DNA from: Nitrobacteraceae bacterium AZCC 1564
GTDB taxonomy: Bacteria; Pseudomonadota; Alphaproteobacteria; Rhizobiales; Xanthobacteraceae
NCBI GenBank assembly: GCA_036924835.1
Contig: JBAGRR010000001.1
Coordinates: 186,001-250,000 of the forward strand
DNA length: 64,000 bases
Direction: 5' to 3'
Shown here: piece by piece, positions 46,729 to 54,377 of the stretch
Layout: every line of letters starts with the position of its first letter
How positions within the stretch are numbered: the first letter of the stretch is position 1
Notes under the pieces: generated by a model
What the model was told of the DNA's origin: nothing
The model's input: the letters and a program-made list of their open reading frames with translations, nothing else
Databases searched by the model: none
Made by a program: the position numbers and the translations under genes

Positions 46729-46806
46729 GCTAGTGCGCTTTTGGATTTGACGTTCGTACTAAGGGCTCGCCGCGATGCTGCTACGAACGTCAAATCCAGC
46801 GCACTC
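46729..46806. repeat. inverted repeat element with CTAGTGCGC end (copy 6)
   Basis: Perfect 16-bp arms GGATTTGACGTTCGTA (46743-46758) and complement (46782-46797), with outer AGTGCGCT / AGCGCACT. It starts 9 bases after copy 5, so two members again lie in tandem. It is just upstream of the GntR regulator and may affect its leader or promoter. Confidence 0.88.
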
Positions 46807-46856
46807 GTTCAGCCAGAATGTCGGCGCGTCAGAATAGAACAAAAGAGCTTTAGGGA

Positions 46857-47600
46857 ATGTCCATTGCAACTCATCCGATCAGCCCCGGGAATGGCAGCCG
46901 CTGGCAGGATATCAAGGAAAAACTCGAAGCGGCTGTTATCTCCGGAGACATCGTCGTGGATGGCCGATTGCCGAGCGAGAACGTTCTCGCGGGTTCGTTC
47001 GGTGTCCATCGTCACACCGTGCGGCGCGCATTAGCGGAACTTGCAGCAGATGGCTTGGTGCGGATCGAGAAGGGGCGTGGCACTTTCATCGAAGAGGAAA
47101 CGCTTGAGTATCGCATCGGGCGGCGGACCCGATTTAGTGAGAATGCGAAGCGGTCGGGTCTTGAACATCACGCCCAGCTACTGGACTCGGCAGAAGAGAA
47201 AGCTAGTTCTGAGATCGCCGATGCTCTTGGTTTGCGACGCGGTCGGTATGTGGTTGTTCTGACGACACTACGCCACGCAAATGGCCGCCCCATGAGCCTG
47301 GCGTCACACTATGTGGCGAGAGATCGATTCGCGGGAATGCGAGATGCATTCCTGATGACTGGTTCGATCTCCCTGGCACTCAAGGAGCTTGGAGTGCCTG
47401 ACTATCTCAGGAAGTCCAGCCGCGTAACAGCACGTCTGCCATCCGACGATGAGGCACATCATTTAAGCCAGCCGCGAACTCAGCCCATTCTCGTGATTGA
47501 CAGTGTCAATGTGGCGCCGGACGGAACGCCGTTATTGTTCACGGTCGCGAGAATGTCCGCACTCCGCGTACAGCTCATGTTCGAGCTTTCCGATTCCTAA
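46857..47600 (+). CDS. phnF: PhnF-like GntR/UTRA transcription regulator
   Basis: A 247-residue regulator of the HutC/PhnF subfamily. The winged helix-turn-helix lies at about residues 15-80 (GRLPSENVLAGSFGVHRHTV followed by RRALAELAADGLV), then the UTRA ligand domain (VVVLTTLRHANGRPMSLASH, SSRVTARLPSDDEAHHL). PhnF proteins sense phosphorus-related ligands and repress phosphonate genes. Here it follows the phn-type transporter and probably controls the cassette through the GT-N-TA-N-AC palindrome at 42904. TTTAGGGA precedes the ATG. Confidence 0.9.
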   Translation: MSIATHPISPGNGSRWQDIKEKLEAAVISGDIVVDGRLPSENVLAGSFGVHRHTVRRALAELAADGLVRIEKGRGTFIEEETLEYRIGRRTRFSENAKRSGLEHHAQLLDSAEEKASSEIADALGLRRGRYVVVLTTLRHANGRPMSLASHYVARDRFAGMRDAFLMTGSISLALKELGVPDYLRKSSRVTARLPSDDEAHHLSQPRTQPILVIDSVNVAPDGTPLLFTVARMSALRVQLMFELSDS

Positions 47601-47629
47601 ACACCGGCGGCACTCAAATCATAGACTTG

Positions 47630-47705
47630 CTGGTATCCCTTTGGTTCCGAAATTCGCATCCGAGCAAGCCGTACCCCTGTGCGAACTTCGGATTCGGGAC
47701 ACTAG
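47630..47705. repeat. inverted repeat element, GTTCGC family (copy 7)
   Basis: The right end GCGAACTTCGG with ATTCGGGACACTAG (47681-47705) is typical; the left arm TTCCGAAATTCGC (47645-47657) is diverged. Its terminal CTAG contributes the TAG stop of the minus-strand DUF6894 gene (47702-47704). Confidence 0.82.
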
Positions 47706-47920
47706 TGAACGGAGCTGTTCAGTTCGGCCCGATAAATCTCCTCGCCCTGGTCATCTTTCACGCGCACCGAATATCCTTCTTGCGCGAATTCGGGTTCAGC
47801 CATCGATAGTTCCGCGGCGAGCCTGTCGGCGAATTCCGTGGCGGCGACTGCATTCTCGAACTCATGATCGGCGCCTTTCGTGACGACATCTGTCCCAATC
47901 AAGTCAAAGTGGAAGATCAT
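47702..47920 (-). CDS. DUF6894-type small protein
   Basis: A 72-residue acidic protein starting MIFHFDLIGTDVVTKGADHE, with FENAVAATEFADRLAAEL. This matches the short DUF6894 proteins that are abundant in rhizobia, function unknown. GGAGGCA precedes the ATG at 47918-47920. The TAG stop is provided by the repeat element that abuts its end. Confidence 0.8.
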   Translation of the reverse strand: MIFHFDLIGTDVVTKGADHEFENAVAATEFADRLAAELSMAEPEFAQEGYSVRVKDDQGEEIYRAELNSSVH

Positions 47921-47937
47921 TGCCTCCTCCATAAATT

Positions 47938-47971
47938 AAAACCCCGCCAGCCACTGAGTAACTGACGAGGC
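47938..47971 (-). terminator. terminator-like hairpin in the leader of the DUF6894 gene
   Basis: In minus-strand RNA, GCCUCGUCAG and CUGGCGGGGU pair over 10 bp with several G-U pairs and are followed by a short U-run. It lies 18 bases before the DUF6894 start codon. It could end an upstream transcript or attenuate this gene. On the plus strand the stem does not form well. Confidence 0.4.
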
Positions 47972-48318
47972 TTTTGAGCTTTCACTTCAGCTGGATTTCT
48001 CCTTCTTTAGTTAATCGCTCATGCAGCCAACGTGTACCTGTGTGATTGGTTGCAAGCCTTTTCGAAAAATCTGACAAAGGGGAGGCCGCAACATCGTTGA
48101 GCAATAAGCAGTGGTGTCAGGCACGAGCGTTGTTGAGCATCAACAAGAATCAGCTAGAGGCTCTGCCGCAATTCACATGCTAAGTTAGATTGCGAAATTG
48201 CCGAAAAGGCCTCGTGACAGGCATTTCTCGTTCGAAATGTGGCAATCCGTGACAAATCGCGGCCGCATTCGGAACAAACTCGTGGGGTTCGCTTTCCCCC
48301 GTTTGAGGAGACCACCCC
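47972..48318. other. intergenic region
   Basis: No supported gene. The end holds GGAAC at 48273 followed about 16 bases later by CTTT, which is only loosely like an EcfG promoter. No repeat or RNA gene is seen. Confidence 0.35.
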
Positions 48319-48471
48319 ATGGACAACGGATCCTTCAGGGTGGCCGTGCTCGCGACGGTCAGCGTCGCCGCTTTACTCATCATGTGGCTATCGCAGCCGA
48401 AAGAAACGCTGAGCACGCCCATTCTTCATGATGTGAGTGAACAGCCGATTGCGATCGGACGATTCCGATAG
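48319..48471 (+). CDS. small membrane protein
   Basis: A 50-residue protein with one membrane helix, MDNGSFRVAVLATVSVAALL and IMWLSQPKE, then a polar tail ending IAIGRFR. GAGGAG at 48305-48310 precedes the ATG by 8 bases and fixes the start. No family is recognised. Confidence 0.65.
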   Translation: MDNGSFRVAVLATVSVAALLIMWLSQPKETLSTPILHDVSEQPIAIGRFR

Positions 48472-48617
48472 TGAGCCTTGCATTTCTGGAAATGTCTCGC
48501 GGCCTGGACGCGAGAGCGTAATGCTTTTGAGGTATGTTCAAAACCATGTGCCGCGGGCGTTTTCGGCTAAACCGACTCAGGTCTGCTTGTTAAACTTCCC
48601 GTCACAGGGAGGCGAAC

Positions 48618-48827
48618 ATGCAGCACGACAAAGAAACCGTTGCCGCCATTCGCGCGGCATTTGATGATATTTGCCGAAGTCTTCCGACTGAACAACAAGC
48701 CGTGCGCAGTTATGTGGCGGCGCGAATCCTCAAATCCGCCAGCGAAGGCGAACTAACCTTCGGCGGCCTTAGGCAGGCGGGCAATATTGCGCTTCTTGAG
48801 TTGTATGCTGGGGTCGCGAGGATTTGA
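48618..48827 (+). CDS. small hypothetical helical protein
   Basis: A 69-residue protein (MQHDKETVAAIRAAFDDICR, VRSYVAARILKSASEGELTF). The pattern resembles a set of short proteins widely kept in Bradyrhizobium, with no known role. AGGGAGGCGAAC lies directly before the ATG. Confidence 0.7.
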   Translation: MQHDKETVAAIRAAFDDICRSLPTEQQAVRSYVAARILKSASEGELTFGGLRQAGNIALLELYAGVARI

Positions 48828-48884
48828 GTGCGGCCCACTCAGCGAGGTGCGAAACGAACGCCCTGCTAAGGGAGGCGCATGTCT

Positions 48885-49244
48885 TCACATCAGAGCGCCA
48901 AAGTAGTCGTTGACACCCTTCCTGCGGTCGACGCTCGCCCAATCCCATTCGCTGTCCTCGGCATGTTTCGGAGCGCTCTTGAACCGGCCGATGGGGATCA
49001 TTGTTTGATATCCACCCAATTCGACGTTGTACTTGAGTGATGGCCACGGCAACGGATAATGATCATTGCCGATGCCAAGGAAGCCGCCAAAACTCAAGAC
49101 AGCGTAAGATACCCGTCCTGTTGTCTTCTCAATCATGACCCGCTCGATGGAGCCGATCTTCTCGCCGTCGGCTCCGTAAACCGCGGTTCCCTCGACCTTA
49201 TCGCTACCGATCAACGTCGGGGTTTCGCGTGCTTCTTTCACCAT
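48885..49244 (-). CDS. PRC-barrel domain protein
   Basis: A 119-residue soluble protein. The PRC barrel spans about residues 12-90: LIGSDKVEGTAVYGADGEKI, SIERVMIEKTTGRVSYAVL, FGGFLGIGNDHYPLPWPSL. Such free-standing PRC-barrel proteins occur in general stress regulons of rhizobia. GGAGG lies just before the double ATG; the second ATG at 49242-49244 has the better spacing. Function beyond the fold is unknown. Confidence 0.88.
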   Translation of the reverse strand: MVKEARETPTLIGSDKVEGTAVYGADGEKIGSIERVMIEKTTGRVSYAVLSFGGFLGIGNDHYPLPWPSLKYNVELGGYQTMIPIGRFKSAPKHAEDSEWDWASVDRRKGVNDYFGALM

Positions 49245-49339
49245 CATCGCCTCCAAATGTCTGCCTCAACGGGCTAACTAAAGGTCATGGCCCACGTTCC
49301 CTCGATGGACCTGGTGAATTGACGCTGGAACGTCCGGTA

Positions 49340-49711
49340 CTATTTCGCTTCCGTTTTGCCTTTTTGTTTTTGTGGTCGTGGCGAAGGTGTCGATTTGAAA
49401 ATCACGTCGCCGATGACGTGGGTATCTGTGTCGTCGAATGAGTCAGAAGAAAACAGATCTACGTTCTTCCAGTCACGTCCGAATGGATCATAAGCGTAAG
49501 CAAGTTGCCTCGCCTGGTCTTCGGTTTCGGCAGCAACGAGCGCGACTTGCCGATGCGGCATCGACAGATCATTTCCGATCGGGGTGAGACGGATAAGTCG
49601 CGTTGTCTCCGCCACCTCATGCGGAACCGTCGGCGTAAGCTCGAGAGTATTTTCGTTCTCGTTCGTGTCGGATTTAACCGGACGCGCGCGAATCTTCGCC
49701 ATGAAAGACAT
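49340..49711 (-). CDS. hypothetical protein, downstream partner of a coupled pair
   Basis: A 123-residue protein. The centre reads HEVAETTRLIRLTPIGNDLS and HRQVALVAAETEDQARQLAY with a following DPFGRDWKNVD, and the C-terminus is basic and polar. No family is recognised. Its ATG at 49709-49711 overlaps the TGA of the preceding gene (TGATG), which marks translational coupling and decides the start; GGGAGGG lies before it. Confidence 0.65.
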   Translation of the reverse strand: MSFMAKIRARPVKSDTNENENTLELTPTVPHEVAETTRLIRLTPIGNDLSMPHRQVALVAAETEDQARQLAYAYDPFGRDWKNVDLFSSDSFDDTDTHVIGDVIFKSTPSPRPQKQKGKTEAK

Positions 49712-49941
49712 CAACCCTCCCGTGGCTTGTGGTCCGGTCCCATCGGAGGACGGCGAAGTCCTTCAGGTAAAGGTAACAGATCGCCACGAAGCGGATGAGG
49801 CACGGGAGCCAGTGACGGCGTGTCGTAAGGCGGATCGGGTTGAGGCATGCCCAACTCATTCACAGGATCGTACGTACCGCCTCGACTATCCTGAAGATCG
49901 GTCCGCGACTGATTTTCCGGTTTTTCGTTTCGATTGATCAT
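49711..49941 (-). CDS. small proline-rich hypothetical protein
   Basis: A 76-residue hydrophilic protein, MINRNEKPENQSRTDLQDSR, followed by a Pro/Asp-rich part (MPQPDPPYDTPSLAPVPHP). It is probably disordered. GGAGA precedes the ATG at 49939-49941, and its stop overlaps the next start. No family is recognised. Confidence 0.5.
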   Translation of the reverse strand: MINRNEKPENQSRTDLQDSRGGTYDPVNELGMPQPDPPYDTPSLAPVPHPLRGDLLPLPEGLRRPPMGPDHKPREG

Positions 49942-49981
49942 AAGCTCTCCAATTCAGTTGACGGGAGAGTGTAGACGTTTC

Positions 49982-50056
49982 GCTAGGGTCCCGAATCCAA
50001 AGTTCGCTGGAAGGACTCGCAGGAACGATCAAGCGAACTTCTGAACCACCACACTT
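49982..50056. repeat. inverted repeat element, GTTCGC family (copy 8)
   Basis: Left end CTAGGGTCCCGAATCC with AAAGTTCGCT, right end AGCGAACTTCTG with AACCACCACACTT. Like copy 4 it joins the two end types. It ends 3 bases before the stop codon of the next minus-strand gene. Confidence 0.88.
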
Positions 50057-50058
50057 GA

Positions 50059-50244
50059 TCAGCGTTCGCGTGGATTGGTGTTGGGCACGAACGGTACAAT
50101 CACGCGAACAGGAAGTTGGCTCGCGGCAACGGGAGACTTTGCAGAAACCGAAGGAGCCGGCTCGAACAGCGACATAATGCCGAGAAAGCCTGCGCTGATC
50201 AGCATGACCACGGAAAGCAGAATCAAATCGTAGTTCCGTTCCAT
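50059..50244 (-). CDS. small membrane protein
   Basis: A 61-residue protein, MERNYDLILLSVVMLISAGF then LGIMSLFEPAP, with a single membrane helix and a Pro/Val-rich tail (VRVIVPFVPNTNPRER). The ribosome binding site is weak. No family is recognised. A repeat abuts its 3-prime end. Confidence 0.5.
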   Translation of the reverse strand: MERNYDLILLSVVMLISAGFLGIMSLFEPAPSVSAKSPVAASQLPVRVIVPFVPNTNPRER

Positions 50245-50279
50245 GTATACCAAACGCGGGGCAGCGACGTTTGGTTCCT

Positions 50280-50549
50280 CTACTGGAGCGTCAGCTGCTT
50301 GGGCAGAACCATGACAATGTCGATAGGGCGCTTCAATATCTGCGACGCGACGGTCGCAATATGCGTCCCATATTTCTCCTCAAGCTCTGTGGCGAGATCT
50401 TCATCGAGCGCCAGAACATAGAGAATATCGCCGTCCACCTCTGCGAACTCCACGCCCAGGAACAGACGATCGAACTCGCTTCCGCCCACTATGAGCGCCA
50501 TGCGAGCCATGATGGCCTGTTCCTGAACGAGAGAGAGATTCATTTCCAT
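50280..50549 (-). CDS. hypothetical protein with a DnaA-N-like pattern
   Basis: An 89-residue protein. The stretch GDILYVLALDEDLATELEEK and then YGTHIATVASQILKRPIDIV resembles the small N-terminal domain of DnaA in secondary structure and spacing, but this is only a weak impression. The start is uncertain among ATG 50549, ATG 50543 and a GTG. No function can be given. Confidence 0.5.
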   Translation of the reverse strand: MEMNLSLVQEQAIMARMALIVGGSEFDRLFLGVEFAEVDGDILYVLALDEDLATELEEKYGTHIATVASQILKRPIDIVMVLPKQLTLQ

Positions 50550-50678
50550 CACCGCGTCAACAAGTGTGATGATTGGTAGATAGCGGCGCTAAGCCTCAGA
50601 ACAAGGGTTTTCGAAAGATTTTCGCGCAGAAGGTGTTCCTCGGGATGAACACGCACAGGGCGAAGCGCGCGGAGATGG

Positions 50679-50701
50679 AGCGAACTTCTGAACCGCCACA
50701 C
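50679..50701. repeat. half element of the GTTCGC family (copy 9)
   Basis: AGCGAACTTCTG with AACCGCCACAC is the right end of the GTGTGGTGG type. No left arm is visible within 100 bases. Confidence 0.75.
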
Positions 50702-50735
50702 GAGCACCCTGAATGCGAATCCATCGTTGAACGAG

Positions 50736-50774
50736 ACAAAAAAAGAGCCCGGCGCGGTTCATCGCGCCGGGCTC
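50736..50774 (-). terminator. terminator after the protease gene
   Basis: On the minus strand a perfect 12-bp stem (GAGCCCGGCGCG and complement, 50745-50774) with a 6-base loop is followed by TTTTTTTGT. It lies 36 bases after the protease stop. Confidence 0.93.
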
Positions 50775-50809
50775 CATGGTGGTGAGCGCACTGCGTCCTG
50801 TGGAGGAGG

Positions 50810-51769
50810 TCAGGCGCGTGCTGCCGGCACCACTGTCCTTGTCTCGACCTTGCCTGCGAGCGAGTAGATCAGCAGGTCAGTGTCGTGGCCGATCTTGTCT
50901 CCATCCATCAGCCGAACGATGTCATCGACGCCGCCAACGGGCTTGCCGTTGATAGCGAGGATGAAATCGCCTTCCTTCAAGCCGCCGCGATCGGCAGGTC
51001 CTCCCGGTTCGACACGACGAACGCGAACTGACGTCGATTGTATCGTGCCTGCCTGCAGCGCGATCCTGCGCGGCAATTCGATAGTATCGCCTGCGATACC
51101 GATGAAGGCACGCCGGACGTGCCCGTAACGCAGGATTTCCGAGATCACGAAGTTCGCCGTGTTGGACGCCACCGCAAACGCGATGCTCTGCGCACCGTGA
51201 ATGACGGCAGTGTTCACGCCGATCACTTCACCACTTGATGAAATCAGCGGTCCGCCGGAATTGCCCGGATTCAGCGCCGCGTCCGTCTGAATGACGTCGT
51301 CCATCAGCCGTCCACTCTGAGCGCGCATGGTGCGGCCGAGCGCCGAAACGATACCTGCCGTCACCGTCCACTCGAAGCCGAGAGGATTGCCGATGGCGAT
51401 TGCAATGTGACCTCTGCGCAGTCGCTTCGAGTCACCGAGCTTGGCCCATGCGCCGACACTTGAGTTCGCACGGATCAAGGCAATATCGGTATCGACGTCG
51501 CGCCCCAGCACACGGCCTTCGGTCACGAAGCCGTCTGGCGTCGTGATGCGAACGCCATGCGCGTCGCCGACGACGTGATTGTTGGTGACGATCAGTCCGT
51601 CCGGAGAAACTGCAAAGCCCGAGCCGTGGCCCGCACGCGCACCAAGCTGCTCGATGCGGCTGACAGCGGGGCCGACCAGATCGACCGCGCTGGCAATGGC
51701 CTGCGAATAGGCATCCGTCAGTGCGCCGTCGTCAATGACTGGCGCGATAGCCCTGTCAATGTATCCCAT
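50810..51769 (-). CDS. S1C (HtrA/Deg-like) serine protease without signal peptide
   Basis: A 319-residue trypsin-like protease with one PDZ domain. The catalytic triad is H65 (VTNNHVVG), D95 (DVDTDIAL) and S171 (NPGNSGGPL). The PDZ domain spans about residues 225-310 with GGLKEGDFILAINGKPVGG. It lacks the signal peptide of DegP-type proteases, so it may act in the cytoplasm or be released by another route. GGAGGG eleven bases before the ATG supports the start. It is monocistronic, with a strong terminator. Confidence 0.92.
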   Translation of the reverse strand: MGYIDRAIAPVIDDGALTDAYSQAIASAVDLVGPAVSRIEQLGARAGHGSGFAVSPDGLIVTNNHVVGDAHGVRITTPDGFVTEGRVLGRDVDTDIALIRANSSVGAWAKLGDSKRLRRGHIAIAIGNPLGFEWTVTAGIVSALGRTMRAQSGRLMDDVIQTDAALNPGNSGGPLISSSGEVIGVNTAVIHGAQSIAFAVASNTANFVISEILRYGHVRRAFIGIAGDTIELPRRIALQAGTIQSTSVRVRRVEPGGPADRGGLKEGDFILAINGKPVGGVDDIVRLMDGDKIGHDTDLLIYSLAGKVETRTVVPAARA

Positions 51770-52002
51770 GATGTTGACCCTCCAACAGCGGCAGGCAACT
51801 CCGCTGCCGGGCCACCCGCCAACAGTGAGAGGACTGAAGCTCTGGCTGGGAGTGGGGCGCTTGGCGCTGTTCCCAAATCAAATGGAGAGACTTTGGCGAT
51901 TTTCAAGCATTTGCATGGATCGCGCCAACCGAGGGGCAGGCATGCGTTTTTACTTGCGATTAAGCGGCGAGGGTCGCAATTCCAGCTTGTGGTTGTCTCA
52001 CG

Positions 52003-53637
52003 TTACGCGTTCTGCTCGCGCAACTCGTTCACTAGCACACGGACATTTTCCGAATAGTCCACCGGTACGCTGACAAGGTGCACGCCGCCTCCCGCGAATG
52101 CCGCCTCAAGCACGGGCGCCAGATCGTTGGCACCTTCCACGCGGCTGCCCTTGATGCCGTAGGCATTGGCATAGGTGACGAAGTTGGGATTGTTGAAGGT
52201 GAGGCCGAAGTCCGCATAGCCGTCCACTGCCTGCTTCCAGCGGATCATGCCATAGGCGTTGTCTTGCAGGATCAGGACCACAAGGTTGAGCTTCAGGCGT
52301 GCCGCCGTTTCCACCTCCTGCGAGTTCATCATGAAGCCGCCGTCGCCGCACACCGCGAGCACGCGCCGCTGCGGATAGAGCAGGGCCGCCATCATGGCGG
52401 ACGGTAAGCCCGCGCCCATGGTGGCCAGCGCATTATCGAGCAGCAGCGTGTTAGCGACGCGGGTCCGGTAATTGCGGGCGAACCAGATTTTGTACATGCC
52501 GTTGTCGAGGCAGACGATACCATCCTCCGGCATCACCTGACGCACGTCGTGCACGATGCGTTGCGGCGTCAGCGGGTAACGGCTTTCCTCGGCACGGTCG
52601 CCAATGTGAAAGAGGATTTCTTCGCGCAGCCCCAGCAATGCGCCGGCATTCGGCAGTTTGCCTTCGAGCCGGTCCGCCAGCAACGTCAGGCTGGGCCCAA
52701 CATCACCCACAAGTTCGGCATTCGGGAAGAACACTTCTTCCACGGTCGCGGGCAGGTAGCCGACGTGCAGCACGCTCGGGCCTTTCGGCCCCATGAAGAA
52801 GGGCGGCTTTTCAACCGTATCGTGACCGATGGAGATAATCAGGTCGGCGCGATCGATCGCGCGGTGGACGTAGTCGCGCTCGGAGAGTGCGGCTGTGCCC
52901 ATGTAAAGCCCCGATCCGCCGGACACCGCTCCCTTGCCCATCTGAGTGTTGAAGAACGGAATCTGCAGCCTTCGTACGAAATCCGACAACGCATCCGCCA
53001 AACGCGGACGGCTCGCGGCAGCTCCCAGCATGATGAGCGGCCGTTCGGCCTTGAGAATCAATTCGGCGGCCCGGTTCAGCGCCTCGGGCGGCGCGATGGG
53101 AGGATCAATCGGATGGGGCGGGACCGGTGTACCCGCTGCGACGATTTCGCTCGCGATGTCTTCCGGCAGTTCGAGCAGCACGGGTCCCGGCCGCTCCTGT
53201 TGTGCGATGCGGAACGCCTCGCGCACGATGGTCGGGATGCTGCTGGCGGAGACGATCTGCCGCGCCAATTTGGTTAGCGGTGTCATGGTCGAGACCATGT
53301 CCACGATCTGGAAACGCGCCTGCCTGCGGCTGAGGATGCCTTTCTGGCCCGTGATCATGATCATAGGCATGGCGCCGAGCAGGGCGTAGGCCGCTCCCGT
53401 GGTGAAATTCAGCGCTCCTGGTCCGAGCGTGGCAAGGCAGACCCCAGGCTTGCCGGTGAGCCGCCCGTGCGTCGCCGCCATGAAAGCCGCCGCCTGTTCG
53501 TGACGCGTCACCACCAGCTTGATGGTCGAACGCCGCAGCGCTTCGACAAAATCGAGGTTTTCTTCGCCCGGCACGCTGAAGATTTGTTTCACACCCTCGT
53601 TTTCCAGTGCGGATACAAGCAGTTCAGCGCCATTCAT
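52003..53637 (-). CDS. acetolactate synthase large-subunit-like ThDP enzyme
   Basis: A 544-residue thiamine-diphosphate enzyme. The catalytic Glu47 lies in VVTRHEQAAAFMA; the central domain has PIDPPIAPPEALNRAAELIL; the ThDP/Mg motif is CGDGGFMMNSQEVETAARLK followed by LQDNAYGMIRW. Acetolactate synthase is the best call, but catabolic or other decarboxylases of this group are possible, since no small regulatory subunit (IlvH) or other branched-chain gene is nearby. AAGGAG seven bases before ATG 53635-53637 fixes the start; the frame is open to 53757. Confidence 0.88.
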   Translation of the reverse strand: MNGAELLVSALENEGVKQIFSVPGEENLDFVEALRRSTIKLVVTRHEQAAAFMAATHGRLTGKPGVCLATLGPGALNFTTGAAYALLGAMPMIMITGQKGILSRRQARFQIVDMVSTMTPLTKLARQIVSASSIPTIVREAFRIAQQERPGPVLLELPEDIASEIVAAGTPVPPHPIDPPIAPPEALNRAAELILKAERPLIMLGAAASRPRLADALSDFVRRLQIPFFNTQMGKGAVSGGSGLYMGTAALSERDYVHRAIDRADLIISIGHDTVEKPPFFMGPKGPSVLHVGYLPATVEEVFFPNAELVGDVGPSLTLLADRLEGKLPNAGALLGLREEILFHIGDRAEESRYPLTPQRIVHDVRQVMPEDGIVCLDNGMYKIWFARNYRTRVANTLLLDNALATMGAGLPSAMMAALLYPQRRVLAVCGDGGFMMNSQEVETAARLKLNLVVLILQDNAYGMIRWKQAVDGYADFGLTFNNPNFVTYANAYGIKGSRVEGANDLAPVLEAAFAGGGVHLVSVPVDYSENVRVLVNELREQNA

Positions 53638-53763
53638 GACCATACTCCTTAAGCTGATCCAGCCCTCGAAGGCCTCAGTGCTGGACCGACTCTGCGCGTC
53701 TATCAGACAGCATAAGACACGCTGCCGACAAGCTGGCTCCTGCCTGACCTCATTCATGGATTT

Positions 53764-53967
53764 CTAGGGGAGGGCCGTGCGCGCAAAGCTCACATATCGG
53801 TCGAAGATGTTCAGGTTAGGGAATGACATGACGTGATTTTGATCGAAGGTAGAACCAATTGCTTGGCTCGTCGCTGTTCCGTCCCGGCGCAATTGGTCGT
53901 GCCAGCGAACATCGATATGACGCCCGCCGTTAGCCAAATACGTGGCCGCATCGAGCTGAAGTCTCAT
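53764..53967 (-). CDS. fragment of an unidentified protein
   Basis: A minus-strand frame reads MRLQLDAATYLANGGRHIDV, RWHDQLRRDGTATSQAIGS and ends IFDRYVSFARTALP. The amino-acid mix looks like real coding sequence. The frame stays open to 54027 without a start or ribosome site (upstream residues TAKHTFPL), which suggests the 3-prime end of a gene whose front is lost. I do not recognise the family. Confidence 0.35.
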   Translation of the reverse strand: MRLQLDAATYLANGGRHIDVRWHDQLRRDGTATSQAIGSTFDQNHVMSFPNLNIFDRYVSFARTALP

Positions 53968-54152
53968 AAGCGGGAAAGTGTGTTTGGCCGTTTGAGTAAA
54001 CTGCAGCCGCCGTCGTAACTTACCGCATCATGATGACAAGCAGACGCGATCGCGGAAGCTAGGGCTTGAATGCTATCCCACGAAGTAGTCCGGACGTGCG
54101 CCCCGCATTGATGAAGCGCGTTGATACCGAACTGAGGTAGGAAGTCTGAAAG

Positions 54153-54377
54153 CTAGCGGGTCACATCTTGCTTGCCAGCGTTGCTTCCATCATCGCCGCC
54201 ATTGCCGAAGCCATTGTTACCGTTGCCGTTCGACGCCGCGACAGCCGTTGAATTCAACGAGGTGGACAGCAACAGCGTAATGGCGGGTGGAGTGACGACG
54301 GCAAACTTGCCACACGAGGCCAGGAATTTGCGGCGGTCCGCATCCCCTTGGTCGGGGGTGTTGTGATTCTCTGACAT
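54153..54377 (-). CDS. small Tat-signal protein with an Asn/Gly-rich tail
   Basis: A 74-residue protein. After MSENHNTPDQGDA comes a twin-arginine leader DRRKFLASCGKFAVVTPPAI and a hydrophobic TLLLSTSL, then an Asn/Gly-rich tail (GNGNNGFGNGGDDGSN). Short Tat-type proteins with the SCGKFA element recur in rhizobia; their role is unknown. GGAGAG precedes ATG 54375-54377. Confidence 0.65.
   Translation of the reverse strand: MSENHNTPDQGDADRRKFLASCGKFAVVTPPAITLLLSTSLNSTAVAASNGNGNNGFGNGGDDGSNAGKQDVTR

Noticed and set aside
48180-48422. A minus-strand frame of 80 codons
   Set aside because: The plus strand here has a 50-residue gene with a strong ribosome site (48319-48471); the minus frame has none.
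49245-49340. EcfG promoter before the PRC-barrel gene
   Set aside because: GGAAC is present on the minus strand, but CGTT follows only after about 24 bases, which is too far.
52549-53277. A 242-codon frame opposite the acetolactate-synthase-like gene
   Set aside because: It is antisense to a gene with intact ThDP motifs and shows His/Arg-rich shadow composition.
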